NCBI RefSeq assembly: GCF_020178975.1
Contig: NZ_JAHXBU010000091.1
Span: forward strand, 372,001 to 436,000
Origin: Cesiribacter sp. SM1
GTDB lineage: Bacteria > Bacteroidota > Bacteroidia > Cytophagales > Cyclobacteriaceae
Reading direction: 5' to 3'
DNA length: 64,000 nucleotides
Part shown: positions 36,994-45,851 of the stretch, piece by piece
How the letters are laid out: each line of letters opens with the position of its first letter
How positions within the stretch are numbered: the stretch's first letter is position 1
Position numbers and translations under genes: made by a program
Notes under the pieces: model-generated
Told to the model about the DNA's origin: nothing
The model's database searches: none
Seen by the model: only the letters and a program-made list of their open reading frames with translations

Positions 36994-37722
36994 ATGAAAA
37001 TCTGCATTGCACAGATCAGGCCCTATAAAGGTAATATTGCTGCCAACACTAAAGCCCACCTGGGGTTTATAGAGCTTGCTGTGTTCTTACAGGCCGATGC
37101 CATATTTTTCCCCGAGCTGTCCCTCACCTGTTATGAGCCTGAACTTGCCTTTGCACTGGCTACCGAGCAGGAAGCACTCCAGCTCAGGCCATTTCAGCGC
37201 ATCAGCGACAGCAGCCATATTGCAATAGGGCTTGGCCTGCCCGTTAAATCCTTAACAGGCGTGCAGATCGGCATGGTGATTTTTCGGCCCGGGCAGCCCC
37301 GCTTAACCTACTCCAAACAACAACTCCATACCGACGAATACCCATATTTTGAGCCGGGCAGCGGGCAGCTCATCCTGCAGCTGGCCGGTAAAAAGATTGC
37401 CCCTGCCATCTGCTACGAAAGCCTGCAGCCTGCCCATGCCGAAAATGCCTTTAACATGGGTGCACAAATTTACCTGGCAAGTGTGGCTAAGTCGGCCAGC
37501 GGAGTAACCAAAGCCCGGCAATATTATCCTGAAGTAGCCGGCAAATATGCCATGCCCGTACTCATGGCCAACAGCATTGGCTTCTGCGACAATTTTTTAA
37601 GCGTTGGCAACAGTGCCGTATGGTCAAAAACAGGGGTGCTGCTCGGGCAGTTGGATCAGGATACTGAGGGAATACTGGTTTTTGATACCGAAACCGAAGA
37701 AGTTGTTCAACAGCTGGTTTAA
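36994..37722 (+). CDS. Carbon-nitrogen hydrolase (nitrilase superfamily)
   Basis: The 242-residue protein carries the nitrilase triad: Glu41 in FFPELSLTCYEP, a Lys in the RLTYSKQQLHTDEYPYFEPG segment (~residue 109) and the nucleophile Cys140 in APAICYESLQP. Members hydrolyse amides or nitriles; this short type resembles beta-ureidopropionase-like or omega-amidase-like enzymes, but the substrate cannot be named. No operon partner is seen. Confidence 0.88.
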   Translation: MKICIAQIRPYKGNIAANTKAHLGFIELAVFLQADAIFFPELSLTCYEPELAFALATEQEALQLRPFQRISDSSHIAIGLGLPVKSLTGVQIGMVIFRPGQPRLTYSKQQLHTDEYPYFEPGSGQLILQLAGKKIAPAICYESLQPAHAENAFNMGAQIYLASVAKSASGVTKARQYYPEVAGKYAMPVLMANSIGFCDNFLSVGNSAVWSKTGVLLGQLDQDTEGILVFDTETEEVVQQLV

Positions 37723-37809
37723 CCAGAGCACATTAGTGCTTACTCAACGATAAGAACTACTCAGGCTACTGATAGAACAAAGCTTTTGAAACTCTAAATA
37801 CAGGTACCC

Positions 37810-37973
37810 ATGAACAGATTTTTTATTATTACAATCCTGATGTATCTGACTGCTTCTCCCCTGTTTGCACGTTAGGTTTTACAGAAGAAGGTATTTTAAG
37901 GGAGCATTACAACTGGAACAATCAACTTTTTGATTCAGTGGTTTTCTCTGTATTAAAGTCTGGATTCATATAA
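37810..37973 (+). pseudogene. Composite relic: signal peptide fragment and GNAT acetyltransferase tail
   Basis: An ORF of 21 codons (37810-37875) encodes a signal peptide only (MNRFFIITILMYLTASPLFA). Overlapping it in another frame, 37866-37973 reads CTLGFTEEGILREHYNWNNQ then LFDSVVFSVLKSGFI, the typical C-terminus of a RimJ/RimL-type GNAT acetyltransferase without the rest of the fold. Both are remnants of lost genes. Confidence 0.7.
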
Positions 37974-38043
37974 GCGCCTGCGCAAAACACTACGCTGATT
38001 TTGGCAGAAGTGATCTGATAAGATTTACTGGAAACTAAACTAT

Positions 38044-38928
38044 ATGAAGGGAACATATCATTCTTCAGCAATGGTGAAAAAAGGCCTATCCCCTATCGTG
38101 GGGGCTAACGAACTGTTAGCCCTGCATCAGCAGCAAGATTTTATTCTTATTGATGTGAGTAATAGTCATGATGCCTTTACCAATTACCAGAACAGGCATT
38201 TGAAGGGCGCCTTGTTTGTTGACTTAAACGCACAGCTTGCCGATATAAAAGATGATTTCAGCAAGGGCGGCAGACACCCCCTGCCTACAACAGAACAATT
38301 TTCCAGAACACTATCAAGCCTGGGCATTACCAAAAACAGCCATGTAGTTGTATACGATGATAAAAGTGCTGCGAACTCAGCTGCACGTTTTTGGTGGATG
38401 TTGAAAGCCGCAGGCCATGAGTGGGTACAGGTTTTGAATGGGGGGTTGCAGGCGGCCCAAAAAGCAGGATACCCGCTGGAAAAAGATATTAACCAACCCC
38501 AACAAGCAGAACCATATAAAATAGAAAAGTGGCAGCTTCCTTTGGCTGATATGGCTGAAGTTGCAAGTGCAGCAACAGACGGAAAAAGCATTGTGATAGA
38601 TGTTCGGGACAGTGAACGTTACAATGGAATAGTAGAGCCTGTTGACTTAGTGGCAGGGCATATTCCCGGCGCAATTAATATTCCTTTCAAACTGAACCTG
38701 GATAGTAACGGACTCTTTTTACCTCCGGAAGCATTACAGAAAATATACCAGGAGAGCTTTAACAGGGCACAGCCTGCTAATATGATCGTGCACTGCGGAT
38801 CTGGTGTTACTGCTTGCCACACTCTTTTAGCGATGGCTTATGCAGGTTTTGAGCTTCCAAAGCTTTATGTAGGATCCTGGAGTGAGTGGTCAAGAAACAA
38901 CCAGCCCATTGCAGCACAAAAACTGTAA
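38044..38928 (+). CDS. sseA: Thiosulfate/3-mercaptopyruvate sulfurtransferase
   Basis: The 294-residue protein has two rhodanese domains. The inactive first (~20-150) has FILIDVSNSHDAFTNYQNRHLKGALFVDL; the active second (~170-290) has VIDVRDSERYNGIVEPVDLVAGHIPGAINIP and the catalytic loop CGSGVTAC with Cys251. The CGSGVT loop fits mercaptopyruvate sulfurtransferases. It transfers sulfane sulfur to cyanide or thiols in the cytosol. Length is normal and the gene is separate from its neighbours. Confidence 0.9.
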   Translation: MKGTYHSSAMVKKGLSPIVGANELLALHQQQDFILIDVSNSHDAFTNYQNRHLKGALFVDLNAQLADIKDDFSKGGRHPLPTTEQFSRTLSSLGITKNSHVVVYDDKSAANSAARFWWMLKAAGHEWVQVLNGGLQAAQKAGYPLEKDINQPQQAEPYKIEKWQLPLADMAEVASAATDGKSIVIDVRDSERYNGIVEPVDLVAGHIPGAINIPFKLNLDSNGLFLPPEALQKIYQESFNRAQPANMIVHCGSGVTACHTLLAMAYAGFELPKLYVGSWSEWSRNNQPIAAQKL

Positions 38929-38961
38929 AGAAACTCAGTACATTGTTTATATAGGCTGTAG

Positions 38962-39408
38962 ATGCATATACAGGAAGTCAAGTTATCGCCACGCCTCAGG
39001 GCAATAGTTGAGGCACTACCCCTTTACCCTGGTATTCGGGTGCTGGAAATTGGCTGTGGCCCGGGTGCGGCCGCCAGGGCTGTGGCAAATCGTATTGGCT
39101 ATGGTTATGTTCTCGCCATTGACCGATCGGCAAAAGCTATACAACAGGCCACAGCAGCCTCGGTGCAAGAAATTGCCTCCGGACGTTTACAGTTTCGCCA
39201 GCTTGCAGTTGAAAACTTAGTGCTGGAAGCTGGAGAACCATTGTATGATCTTGCTTTTGCCATGAGGGTTGGCGCACTGGACGGACGTTATCCAGGCATT
39301 GGTCAGCTGGCACTTCCACGTATAGCAAAAGCCCTTACTTTAAATGCAAAACTGTTCATTGATGGTGGCAACCCATTGCTGGAAATTCCTCTTGACAGCT
39401 ACCGCTGA
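38962..39408 (+). CDS. Small class I SAM-dependent methyltransferase
   Basis: The 148-residue product has motif I VLEIGCGPGAAARA near residues 26-39, the acidic motif LAIDRSAKAIQQA and the FAMRVGALDG region after motif III. It lacks a C-terminal substrate domain, so it is at the short end of the family. The gene starts 33 bp after sseA and may be co-transcribed with it. The substrate is unknown. Confidence 0.8.
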   Translation: MHIQEVKLSPRLRAIVEALPLYPGIRVLEIGCGPGAAARAVANRIGYGYVLAIDRSAKAIQQATAASVQEIASGRLQFRQLAVENLVLEAGEPLYDLAFAMRVGALDGRYPGIGQLALPRIAKALTLNAKLFIDGGNPLLEIPLDSYR

Positions 39409-39454
39409 GCATGGCTGTAGCTTAAATACCCGATAAAACTCACCATTACAGAAC

Positions 39455-39862
39455 GTGAACCAAAGAATAGCCCATATTACACTGCTAGTCAGGGATTATG
39501 ACGAATCCATTGAATTTTACACCAGGAAGTTAGGGTTCCTTGTAGTTGAAGATACTGAACTTGATGCAGGAAAAAGATGGGTACTGGTAGCGCCTCCTGG
39601 TGCAACAGCATGTTGTCTCTTACTGGCAAAAGCAACTAATGAACAACAGGCCTCACGCATAGGGAACCAGACAGGTGGAAGGGTTTTTCTCTTTCTCCAT
39701 ACAGATAATTTCTGGAGAGACTACAACAAAATGCTTGAAAGAGGCATTCGGTTTATACGGCCACCAAAACAGCAAGAATACGGTTTAGTAGCCGTTTTTG
39801 AAGATTTGTACGGCAACAGCTGGGACCTTTTAGAACCAAATGTAAAGAACAAGGGACTATAG
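39455..39862 (+). CDS. VOC family protein (glyoxalase-like)
   Basis: The 135-residue protein is a single glyoxalase/bleomycin-resistance module: IAHITLLVRDYDESIEFYTRKLGFLVVEDTEL at the start, FLFLHTDNFWRDYNKMLERGI in the middle and VAVFEDLYGNSWDLLEP at the end. It starts at GTG (39455). Potential metal ligands are His7 and the Glu of FEDLYGN. The substrate is unknown. Confidence 0.87.
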   Translation: MNQRIAHITLLVRDYDESIEFYTRKLGFLVVEDTELDAGKRWVLVAPPGATACCLLLAKATNEQQASRIGNQTGGRVFLFLHTDNFWRDYNKMLERGIRFIRPPKQQEYGLVAVFEDLYGNSWDLLEPNVKNKGL

Positions 39863-39964
39863 ACCTACCTTCCAATTAGTTAGCTTAAGTACAGGCTATC
39901 GCAGCAGCCAAGGTGCCTCTGCAAAGTGCAGAAGGCTTCAGGCAAACTTATAAACAGAAAAGAA

Positions 39965-40513
39965 ATGGGAAAACAGTTCTCTGAAATTAGCCCCGAGCAA
40001 AAGGAATTCATAGAAAAGCAGAAACTGTTTTTCGTTGGCACAGCGGCGCAGGAAGGCAGGGTAAATATTTCACCTAAGGGCATGGATACTTTTCGGGTAA
40101 TCTCTCCCAATAAGATCATCTGGCTAAACCTGACCGGGAGCGGAAATGAAACTGCAGCGCATTTGATCCTAAACAGCCGGATGACCATCATGTTCTGTGC
40201 TTTTGAAGGCAAACCCCTGATCCTGCGCCTCTATGGAACAGCCAGATTGTACCACAGCCGTGATAGCGCTTACCAACAATTTATCCAGCTCTTTCCTGAG
40301 ATTGCCGGGGCCCGCCAGATCATAGAGATGGAGGTAGATCTGGTGCAGACCTCCTGCGGATTCGCCGTTCCCTTCATGGATTTCAAAGAAGAGAGAACAC
40401 AGCTGAAATCCTGGGCGGAAAAAAAGAGCGAAGAGCAGTTGACGAACTACTGGAAAGAAAAGAACAGTCGCAGTATAGATGGCTTTGAAACAGGCATCCT
40501 GCGGGATTCATAA
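39965..40513 (+). CDS. Pyridoxamine 5'-phosphate oxidase-like flavin-binding protein
   Basis: The 182-residue product fits the PPOX/split-barrel FMN-binding family: FVGTAAQEGRVNISPKGMDTFRVISPNKIIWLNLTGSGNETAAHL (residues ~22-66) then MTIMFCAFEGKPLILRLYGTARLY. The second half (VQTSCGFAVPFMDFKEERTQLKSW) is typical of the stand-alone group with unknown substrate. I start at the ATG at 39965, before the conserved EISPEQKEFI helix, rather than the upstream in-frame ATG at 39926. Confidence 0.87.
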   Translation: MGKQFSEISPEQKEFIEKQKLFFVGTAAQEGRVNISPKGMDTFRVISPNKIIWLNLTGSGNETAAHLILNSRMTIMFCAFEGKPLILRLYGTARLYHSRDSAYQQFIQLFPEIAGARQIIEMEVDLVQTSCGFAVPFMDFKEERTQLKSWAEKKSEEQLTNYWKEKNSRSIDGFETGILRDS

Positions 40514-40679
40514 AGGGGCAGATGATGTGAGCTTTTCATGAATGCCCAGCCCCTTATTGGGCTGCGGAGGGTCATATATCATACACGCAATCTGTTACCA
40601 GCCTAAAAGCCCAGGCCACGCAATACTGGCACAGCAAATAATAAACAGCATTTTGTTCTAAACAAAAGATATTGTATAC

Positions 40680-40701
40680 TTGTACTATACATATAGTACA
40701 A
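40680..40701 (+). promoter_or_regulatory. GntR operator (autoregulatory)
   Basis: A perfect inverted repeat with 9-bp arms, TTGTACTAT-ACAT-ATAGTACAA, lies 23 bp before the GntR start codon. This spacing and the GTAC...GTAC form are typical of YtrA-type GntR operators. A lone half-site, TTGTACTAT, recurs at 43649-43657 ahead of the MutS-type gene. Confidence 0.75.
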
Positions 40702-40724
40702 TATATGTTTAGTACATAGGAGCA

Positions 40725-41093
40725 ATGATTGACTTTAAACTAGATCCTAAAACAGGCACTCCATTTTATCGGCAAATCATCGATCAGATAAAATTCGGTA
40801 TTGCAACCGGAAAGCTGAAAACAGGTGAACAATTGCCGACCGTACGCTCCCTGGCGGTGGATCTGAAAGTAAACCTGAATACAGTGGCCAAAGCATATAG
40901 AGAGCTTGAAATACAGCATATTTTAGAAACCCAGCAGGGCACGGGCACCTTTATCGGCGACATCAGTATTCAGCTTACGGAAAAGGAGAAGCATGACAAA
41001 CTGGAAGAAATATGCCATGAATTTACCTCCATTGCCTTTAGCTATGGATTCTCGATAGATGACATCATAAACCAACTACAAAAACAGGAATAA
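40725..41093 (+). CDS. GntR family (YtrA-type) transcriptional regulator
   Basis: The 122-residue protein has the GntR winged helix (GTPFYRQIIDQIKFGIATGKLKTGEQLPTVRSLAVDLKVNLNTVAKAYRELE, residues ~10-61) and the short ~50-residue C-terminal dimerisation part of the YtrA subgroup. It is the first gene of a four-gene same-strand cluster (slipin, membrane esterase, MutS-type ATPase). It probably represses its own promoter through the palindrome immediately upstream. Confidence 0.92.
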   Translation: MIDFKLDPKTGTPFYRQIIDQIKFGIATGKLKTGEQLPTVRSLAVDLKVNLNTVAKAYRELEIQHILETQQGTGTFIGDISIQLTEKEKHDKLEEICHEFTSIAFSYGFSIDDIINQLQKQE

Positions 41094-41176
41094 GGCAGCA
41101 GACACATAAAAAGCTATCGCAGCAAAGAGCGGTAGCCATCATGCAGACGTTGTCCGGCCTTTTAACCCTATTTACT

Positions 41177-42148
41177 ATGAAAGCAAACAAGAATATCAAG
41201 AGTGGGCTAAATGCTGTTTCAGTAACAGTGTTTGTCCTGTTGGCCGGAACTTTCGTTGCATTCTTTTACTGGGGCTACATTAACATACCGTTGCTGGTCC
41301 TTTTCCTGATTATTACTATATTAATTACCAGCTCCATACATATTGCCGATCAGTGGGAAAAAGCTGTTGTGTTAAGAATGGGCAAATACAAAGGCCTGAA
41401 GGGTCCCGGCATTTTTTTCATCATTCCCATTATTGACCAGGTAGATAATTTCATAGACCAAAGGGTAAGGGTTACTGACTTTACTGCCGAACAAACCCTG
41501 ACAAAAGACACTGTGCCGGTAAATGTAGATGCCGTGGTGTACTGGACGGTGTGGGATGTGGAGAAAGCTGCCCTGGAGGTGCAGGAATATGTAACGGCCA
41601 TAGGCTATATTGCCCAAACTGGCTTACGGGATGTAATCGGAAAGCATGAATTATCTGACCTGCTCCAGGAAAGAGATAAGGTGGCAGATGTTTTACAGCA
41701 TATGCTGGATGAAAACACCAGCCCCTGGGGCATTACAATCCAGAATGTGGGCATCAAAGATATTGTGATTCCGCAAATACTGGCCGATGCCATGAGCAAG
41801 GAAGCTCAGGCAGAAAGAGAGCGCAGGGCAAGGGTAATTCTGGGTACGGCCGAAACCGAAATAGCAGAAAAGTTTGCAAAGGCCAGCCAGCAGTATATCG
41901 ATAACCCTGTTGCGCTGCACCTAAGGGGAATGAACATGCTGTTTGAAGGTCTGAAGGAAAAAGGCTCGATGGTGATTGTGCCCAGCTCTGCACTGGATAC
42001 CATGAACCTGGGGGCGATGGGTGGCCTGGTTTCGCTCTCAAAAACCAATGAACCAGTGCCTGCACATAAACCAAAGCAGATCTATGAGCCGGAACAAGCA
42101 AAGATTCAGGAGCCTGAAAAAACAGATAAATCTGAAAAAACGGCATAG
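41177..42148 (+). CDS. SPFH / slipin-type band-7 membrane protein
   Basis: The 323-residue protein has two adjacent hydrophobic helices (~14-33 and 36-55) followed by a band-7/SPFH domain (DQWEKAVVLRMGKYKGLKGPGIFFIIPIID, VTDFTAEQTLTKDTVPVNVDAVVYW) and a coiled-coil EA-rich segment (DAMSKEAQAERERRARVILGTAETEIAEKF). The last ~40 residues are Pro/Lys/Glu-rich. Slipins assemble membrane microdomains, often with an NfeD protease, which is absent here. The frame also offers an ATG at 41141; 41177 gives the family-like start. It follows GntR by 83 bp. Confidence 0.9.
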   Translation: MKANKNIKSGLNAVSVTVFVLLAGTFVAFFYWGYINIPLLVLFLIITILITSSIHIADQWEKAVVLRMGKYKGLKGPGIFFIIPIIDQVDNFIDQRVRVTDFTAEQTLTKDTVPVNVDAVVYWTVWDVEKAALEVQEYVTAIGYIAQTGLRDVIGKHELSDLLQERDKVADVLQHMLDENTSPWGITIQNVGIKDIVIPQILADAMSKEAQAERERRARVILGTAETEIAEKFAKASQQYIDNPVALHLRGMNMLFEGLKEKGSMVIVPSSALDTMNLGAMGGLVSLSKTNEPVPAHKPKQIYEPEQAKIQEPEKTDKSEKTA

Positions 42149-42215
42149 GCATATAGCCAGTCTTTGAAAACAAACAGGCGGCGGCTTAGCGGGATACGAT
42201 CAAAATAAACCAGCC

Positions 42216-43628
42216 ATGGACAAAAGCTTTTACCATTTTGCAAACTTCTTTATCATCCTGTCAGTCGCTGCCAGCGTTTTTCAGAGCACCATCCGCATTA
42301 TGCTTGGTCCCGGAATTTTCTCGCTGGAATCATTTCCGATATGGTTCCTGGTAACAAGTGCTGTTACCCTGGCAGGATCATACTACATGCTGAAGTACTA
42401 CTACCTTAGGCAATACAGGGCCACCTTTTATACAGGAACAATAGCTATTCTTACCGGCCTGATCCATGCCGGCATTGTTTACATCATGCTGACGTCAGGA
42501 GGGTTAGTGAGTTATGTAATGCCCACGTTATTGATATCTGTGGGCGCTAACCTGGTATATGCCATCAGCCTGATGTTCTCCAGGGCACGCAAAAAGATCT
42601 GGCTAAAAACAGCCGGTATTTCCATCTTCATCACTGGCCTGGCGGCAGGAGCCCTGTTTATCTGGGGCATGAATGTACAGGAGGTTCAGTTGGATGGCAC
42701 CCTGGAAAAAATAATTCAGCGGCTTTCACTGCTTGGTAGTTTAATACCCCTGCTGTATATCCTGAATTTTATGCTTGAGCTGAAGGAGCTAAAGGAAAAC
42801 TCAGTACACACCGGCACCCATAAATCTGAAGCTGCCCCCATGAGCATTGTGGTAATAATGGCTTTGTGTACAACGCTGGTTTTCGGCGTGCTGGTTGCCA
42901 CAGAAGCTGGTTCCGCTCTCTACTGGCAGAAACAAAATGCAAAAAAAACAGAAGCGCTGGTACAGCTGTCGGACACCAGAACCTTTGTGGGCAGCAGGGG
43001 CGATACCCTGCAATACCTGCTGCTGAAGCCCCTGGACTACGAAGCTGGCAAGCCCAGCAACGATAGCAGCACCTATCCTTTGGTGGTAAACCTGCCCTAT
43101 GGCGGCTACGAAGGCGCCGAGATTGCACAGATCTTATCAGTTAGTCATTACAGAAAGCATTATCCCGCATTTCTCTTCATCCCCTACTGCCCGCCAGGAA
43201 GTGGCTGGGGTGGCATTCCCGCTTATCCCGATATAGACACACTGGTTTTTGAAGCCATCGTGGCACTGGATCAGGAGTTTCCCATAGATACAAACAGGCG
43301 TTACATTACAGGCATCTCCAGGGGTGGCTACGGATCGTGGCATTTTATCACTACCCGTCCCCAAATGTTTGCTGCCGCCATACCAGTTTGTGGGGTGGGC
43401 GACCCCAGGTTTGCTCCCGATGTTGCCAATGTAGCCGTATGGGCTTTCCATGGCGAAGAAGACAGGAACGTTCCGGTGAGTGGCTCCCGTGAAATGGTTG
43501 CGGCTATGAAAAAGGCAGGTGGAGATCCCCGCTATACTGAATTTAAAAATGAAGGACATAACATCTGGCACCTGGTGAGGGACAGCCCGGGCCTACTGGA
43601 CTGGCTTTTTGCACAAAAGCGGGAATAG
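42216..43628 (+). CDS. Membrane-anchored alpha/beta hydrolase (esterase-like)
   Basis: The 470-residue protein has about six to seven transmembrane helices in its first ~235 residues, the last at MSIVVIMALCTTLVFGVLVA. A hydrolase domain resembling PHB depolymerase / prolyl oligopeptidase-type esterases follows. The nucleophile Ser368 is in GISRGGYG, the acid near 416 in GEEDRNVP, and the base His near 448 in EGHNIWH. The catalytic domain is probably extracytoplasmic. Position between slipin and the MutS-type gene (67 bp and 102 bp gaps) places it in the GntR-led cluster. The substrate is unknown. Confidence 0.8.
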   Translation: MDKSFYHFANFFIILSVAASVFQSTIRIMLGPGIFSLESFPIWFLVTSAVTLAGSYYMLKYYYLRQYRATFYTGTIAILTGLIHAGIVYIMLTSGGLVSYVMPTLLISVGANLVYAISLMFSRARKKIWLKTAGISIFITGLAAGALFIWGMNVQEVQLDGTLEKIIQRLSLLGSLIPLLYILNFMLELKELKENSVHTGTHKSEAAPMSIVVIMALCTTLVFGVLVATEAGSALYWQKQNAKKTEALVQLSDTRTFVGSRGDTLQYLLLKPLDYEAGKPSNDSSTYPLVVNLPYGGYEGAEIAQILSVSHYRKHYPAFLFIPYCPPGSGWGGIPAYPDIDTLVFEAIVALDQEFPIDTNRRYITGISRGGYGSWHFITTRPQMFAAAIPVCGVGDPRFAPDVANVAVWAFHGEEDRNVPVSGSREMVAAMKKAGGDPRYTEFKNEGHNIWHLVRDSPGLLDWLFAQKRE

Positions 43629-43648
43629 GTATAGTGGCGAAAGATGTG

Positions 43649-43657
43649 TTGTACTAT
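43649..43657 (+). promoter_or_regulatory. GntR operator half-site
   Basis: TTGTACTAT is identical to one arm of the operator at 40680-40701 and lies 73 bp before the MutS-type gene. A single half-site of 9 bases may be chance. Confidence 0.3.
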
Positions 43658-43730
43658 TAAAAAACTATTCAAAGCAAAGTCGGCGCTTTAACTCCTGGCA
43701 GATAGCTTCAGGATCAAAATAACATTAAGA

Positions 43731-45581
43731 ATGCAAAGCCCATTAAATAATTACCAGCATAACATACAGCAATACAGGCTCGCTGCAGCTAAACTGGCAG
43801 AAAGACTGAAAATGCTTTCTTTCTCCAGGATAGCAGCTTTTGTAGCCTCTATCATCTTCATCGTCATATTTGCCAATGCAAGAATGGTGGCCTTGTTATT
43901 CTTCGTTGTGCCACTGGCCGTGCTCGCTTTTGTTGTTTTATTGAAGAGATATAACAAGGCAGCCTACCAGAAACAGCATGCTGTTTTCCTGAAAGAAATA
44001 AACGAACAGGAGGTTTTACGGCTGGAGAACAAGCTTTCCTCTTTTCCTGCAGGAGAAGCTTATCGCAGCCCTCATCATCCGTATGTGGCTGACCTGGATA
44101 TTTTCAGATCGCACTCGCTGTTCCAGCTGATCAACCGCACCACCACAGAATCGGGCAGTGTGTGCCTGGCCGCCTGGATGTCTGCCTCCGCTCCTAAACC
44201 TGAAATTCTTAACAGGCAGCAAGCAGTAAAGGAACTTGCGCCCCTCCTGGACTGGCGGCAGGATTTCCAGGCCTCGGGCATGCACCACAGCAATGCCAAG
44301 AGCGACTATAACAAGCTGCTGGCATGGCTGGAAAAGCCGGTGCAACTGCTTCCAAACAAGACAAAATATTTAGCTGCAGGCATTAGCCTGGCCCTCTTAA
44401 CCAGCCTTGCGCTCCTGTATCATTTTATCTATGCCTATACTTCAGATTACCTCCTGAACACATTGCCCCTGCTCCTCATGCTGATCGTCAATTACATCGT
44501 ACTGAAAAGGCTAAAGCCTGTTGCGGAAGAGATCATTGATGATACCCATCAGAACATTAAAATACTGGGAGGTTACCAGTCACTGATCCGGAAAATTGAG
44601 GGCGAACAGTTTAAAGCGCCACTGCTCCTACAGCTTCAGTCTGTTTTTAGCCAGCAAAACTACTCTGCTGCAGCCCAGATCAACAAGCTGAAAAACATAC
44701 TGGAGGTATCGCAGCTAAAGGGCACAAAAAGAAACTTTGGCAACCAGTTTTACACCATCCTCAACATGTTCTGGCTCCTGGATATTTACTGGATCATCCA
44801 GACCGAGCAATGGAAAGTCAGGAACAGCTCCTACCTGAGGTCATGGGCAGCTGCCGTAAGTGAGTTCGAAGCCCTAAGCAGCATGGCTGGCTTTGCTTAC
44901 TCAAATCCCTCTTACACCTTTCCCGAGATAAAAACAGGCCCCTGTACCATTGATTTTGAAATGCTCGGCCACCCCCTGCTAAAGCCTGAAGGCCGGAGAT
45001 CGAACGACTTTAGCTTAAGGGCCCGCGAAAACATCGCCATGATCACAGGCTCAAACATGGCCGGCAAAAGCACCTTTTTAAGAACCGTAGGCGCTAACCT
45101 GGTGCTGGCGCTCATGGGCGCACCCTGTTGTGCCAAGTGGGGCGAAGTTTCGGAGCTCAAGATATTTACCAGTATGCGTACGCAGGATAACCTGGAGGAG
45201 GGCATTTCCTCTTTCTATGCAGAGCTGAAAAAGGTAGAACAGCTGCTGCAGCTGGTTCAAAGCGGAGAAGCCATCTTCTTTATGCTGGATGAGATGTTCA
45301 AGGGCACCAACTCCAAAGACCGGCACCGGGGCGGCTTTTCGCTGATCAAGCAGCTGGAGGAACTGAATGCCTTTGGTATCATCTCCACCCACGACCTGGA
45401 CCTGGCAGATTTAGCAGGAAAGCACCGGCTGGTAAAGAACTACAGCTTTAACAGCGAGATCCGGCAGGGAGAAATGATCTTTGACTATAAACTCACTCCC
45501 GGCCTCTGCAAGGATTTCAACGCCAGTGAACTCATGAAAAAAAGCGGCATCAAGGTGCTGGATTACATAGAGGAGGGCTGA
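43731..45581 (+). CDS. Membrane-anchored MutS-family ATPase
   Basis: The 616-residue protein ends in a MutS-type ABC ATPase: Walker A GSNMAGKST near 440-448, a TSMRTQDNLEEGISSFYAEL signature region, Walker B FFMLDEMFKGTNS near 516-528, and ISTHDLDLA with the switch His. Ahead of it lie a MutS core-like region and, unlike true MutS, four hydrophobic segments (about 32-47, 51-72, 211-232, 240-262). No mismatch-recognition domain I or FxE motif is seen. Such proteins are known only as hypothetical MutS-related proteins of Bacteroidetes. The role in DNA metabolism is unproven; a membrane function under GntR control is inferred. Confidence 0.85.
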   Translation: MQSPLNNYQHNIQQYRLAAAKLAERLKMLSFSRIAAFVASIIFIVIFANARMVALLFFVVPLAVLAFVVLLKRYNKAAYQKQHAVFLKEINEQEVLRLENKLSSFPAGEAYRSPHHPYVADLDIFRSHSLFQLINRTTTESGSVCLAAWMSASAPKPEILNRQQAVKELAPLLDWRQDFQASGMHHSNAKSDYNKLLAWLEKPVQLLPNKTKYLAAGISLALLTSLALLYHFIYAYTSDYLLNTLPLLLMLIVNYIVLKRLKPVAEEIIDDTHQNIKILGGYQSLIRKIEGEQFKAPLLLQLQSVFSQQNYSAAAQINKLKNILEVSQLKGTKRNFGNQFYTILNMFWLLDIYWIIQTEQWKVRNSSYLRSWAAAVSEFEALSSMAGFAYSNPSYTFPEIKTGPCTIDFEMLGHPLLKPEGRRSNDFSLRARENIAMITGSNMAGKSTFLRTVGANLVLALMGAPCCAKWGEVSELKIFTSMRTQDNLEEGISSFYAELKKVEQLLQLVQSGEAIFFMLDEMFKGTNSKDRHRGGFSLIKQLEELNAFGIISTHDLDLADLAGKHRLVKNYSFNSEIRQGEMIFDYKLTPGLCKDFNASELMKKSGIKVLDYIEEG

Positions 45582-45795
45582 TCTATCAGGCTACAGTTGC
45601 AGACGCCATCCTGATACAAAATCTCTATGCAGCTCAATATTAAAGCTGTTTACCACAGGAATCATCTACCAAAGAAACCACATGCAGCTGAAGCACTGTT
45701 TTGTGCATTACTAACAGAAAGGTCTGGAAGTGTTTTCCCGGGGATAGCTTCCTGTTACAGAAGCATTCTGCCCGGGCTTCGATGGTTTAAAAAAT

Positions 45796-45835
45796 TGCCA
45801 CATGAAGTATAAAATAATCCTTACTTCATGTGGCA
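45796..45835 (-). terminator. Intrinsic terminator of the 45852 gene (possibly bidirectional)
   Basis: A perfect 14-bp stem (TGCCACATGAAGTA, 45796-45809, with TACTTCATGTGGCA, 45822-45835) lies 17 bp past the stop of the minus-strand gene and is followed on that strand by AATTTTTTAA. It could also end transcripts from the MutS-type gene (+). Confidence 0.85.
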
Positions 45836-45851
45836 TCTCAAGGTCTTTCAG

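Noticed and set aside
45627-45812. 61-codon frame after the MutS-type gene
   Set aside because: It runs into the terminator stem and has no conserved pattern or signal.
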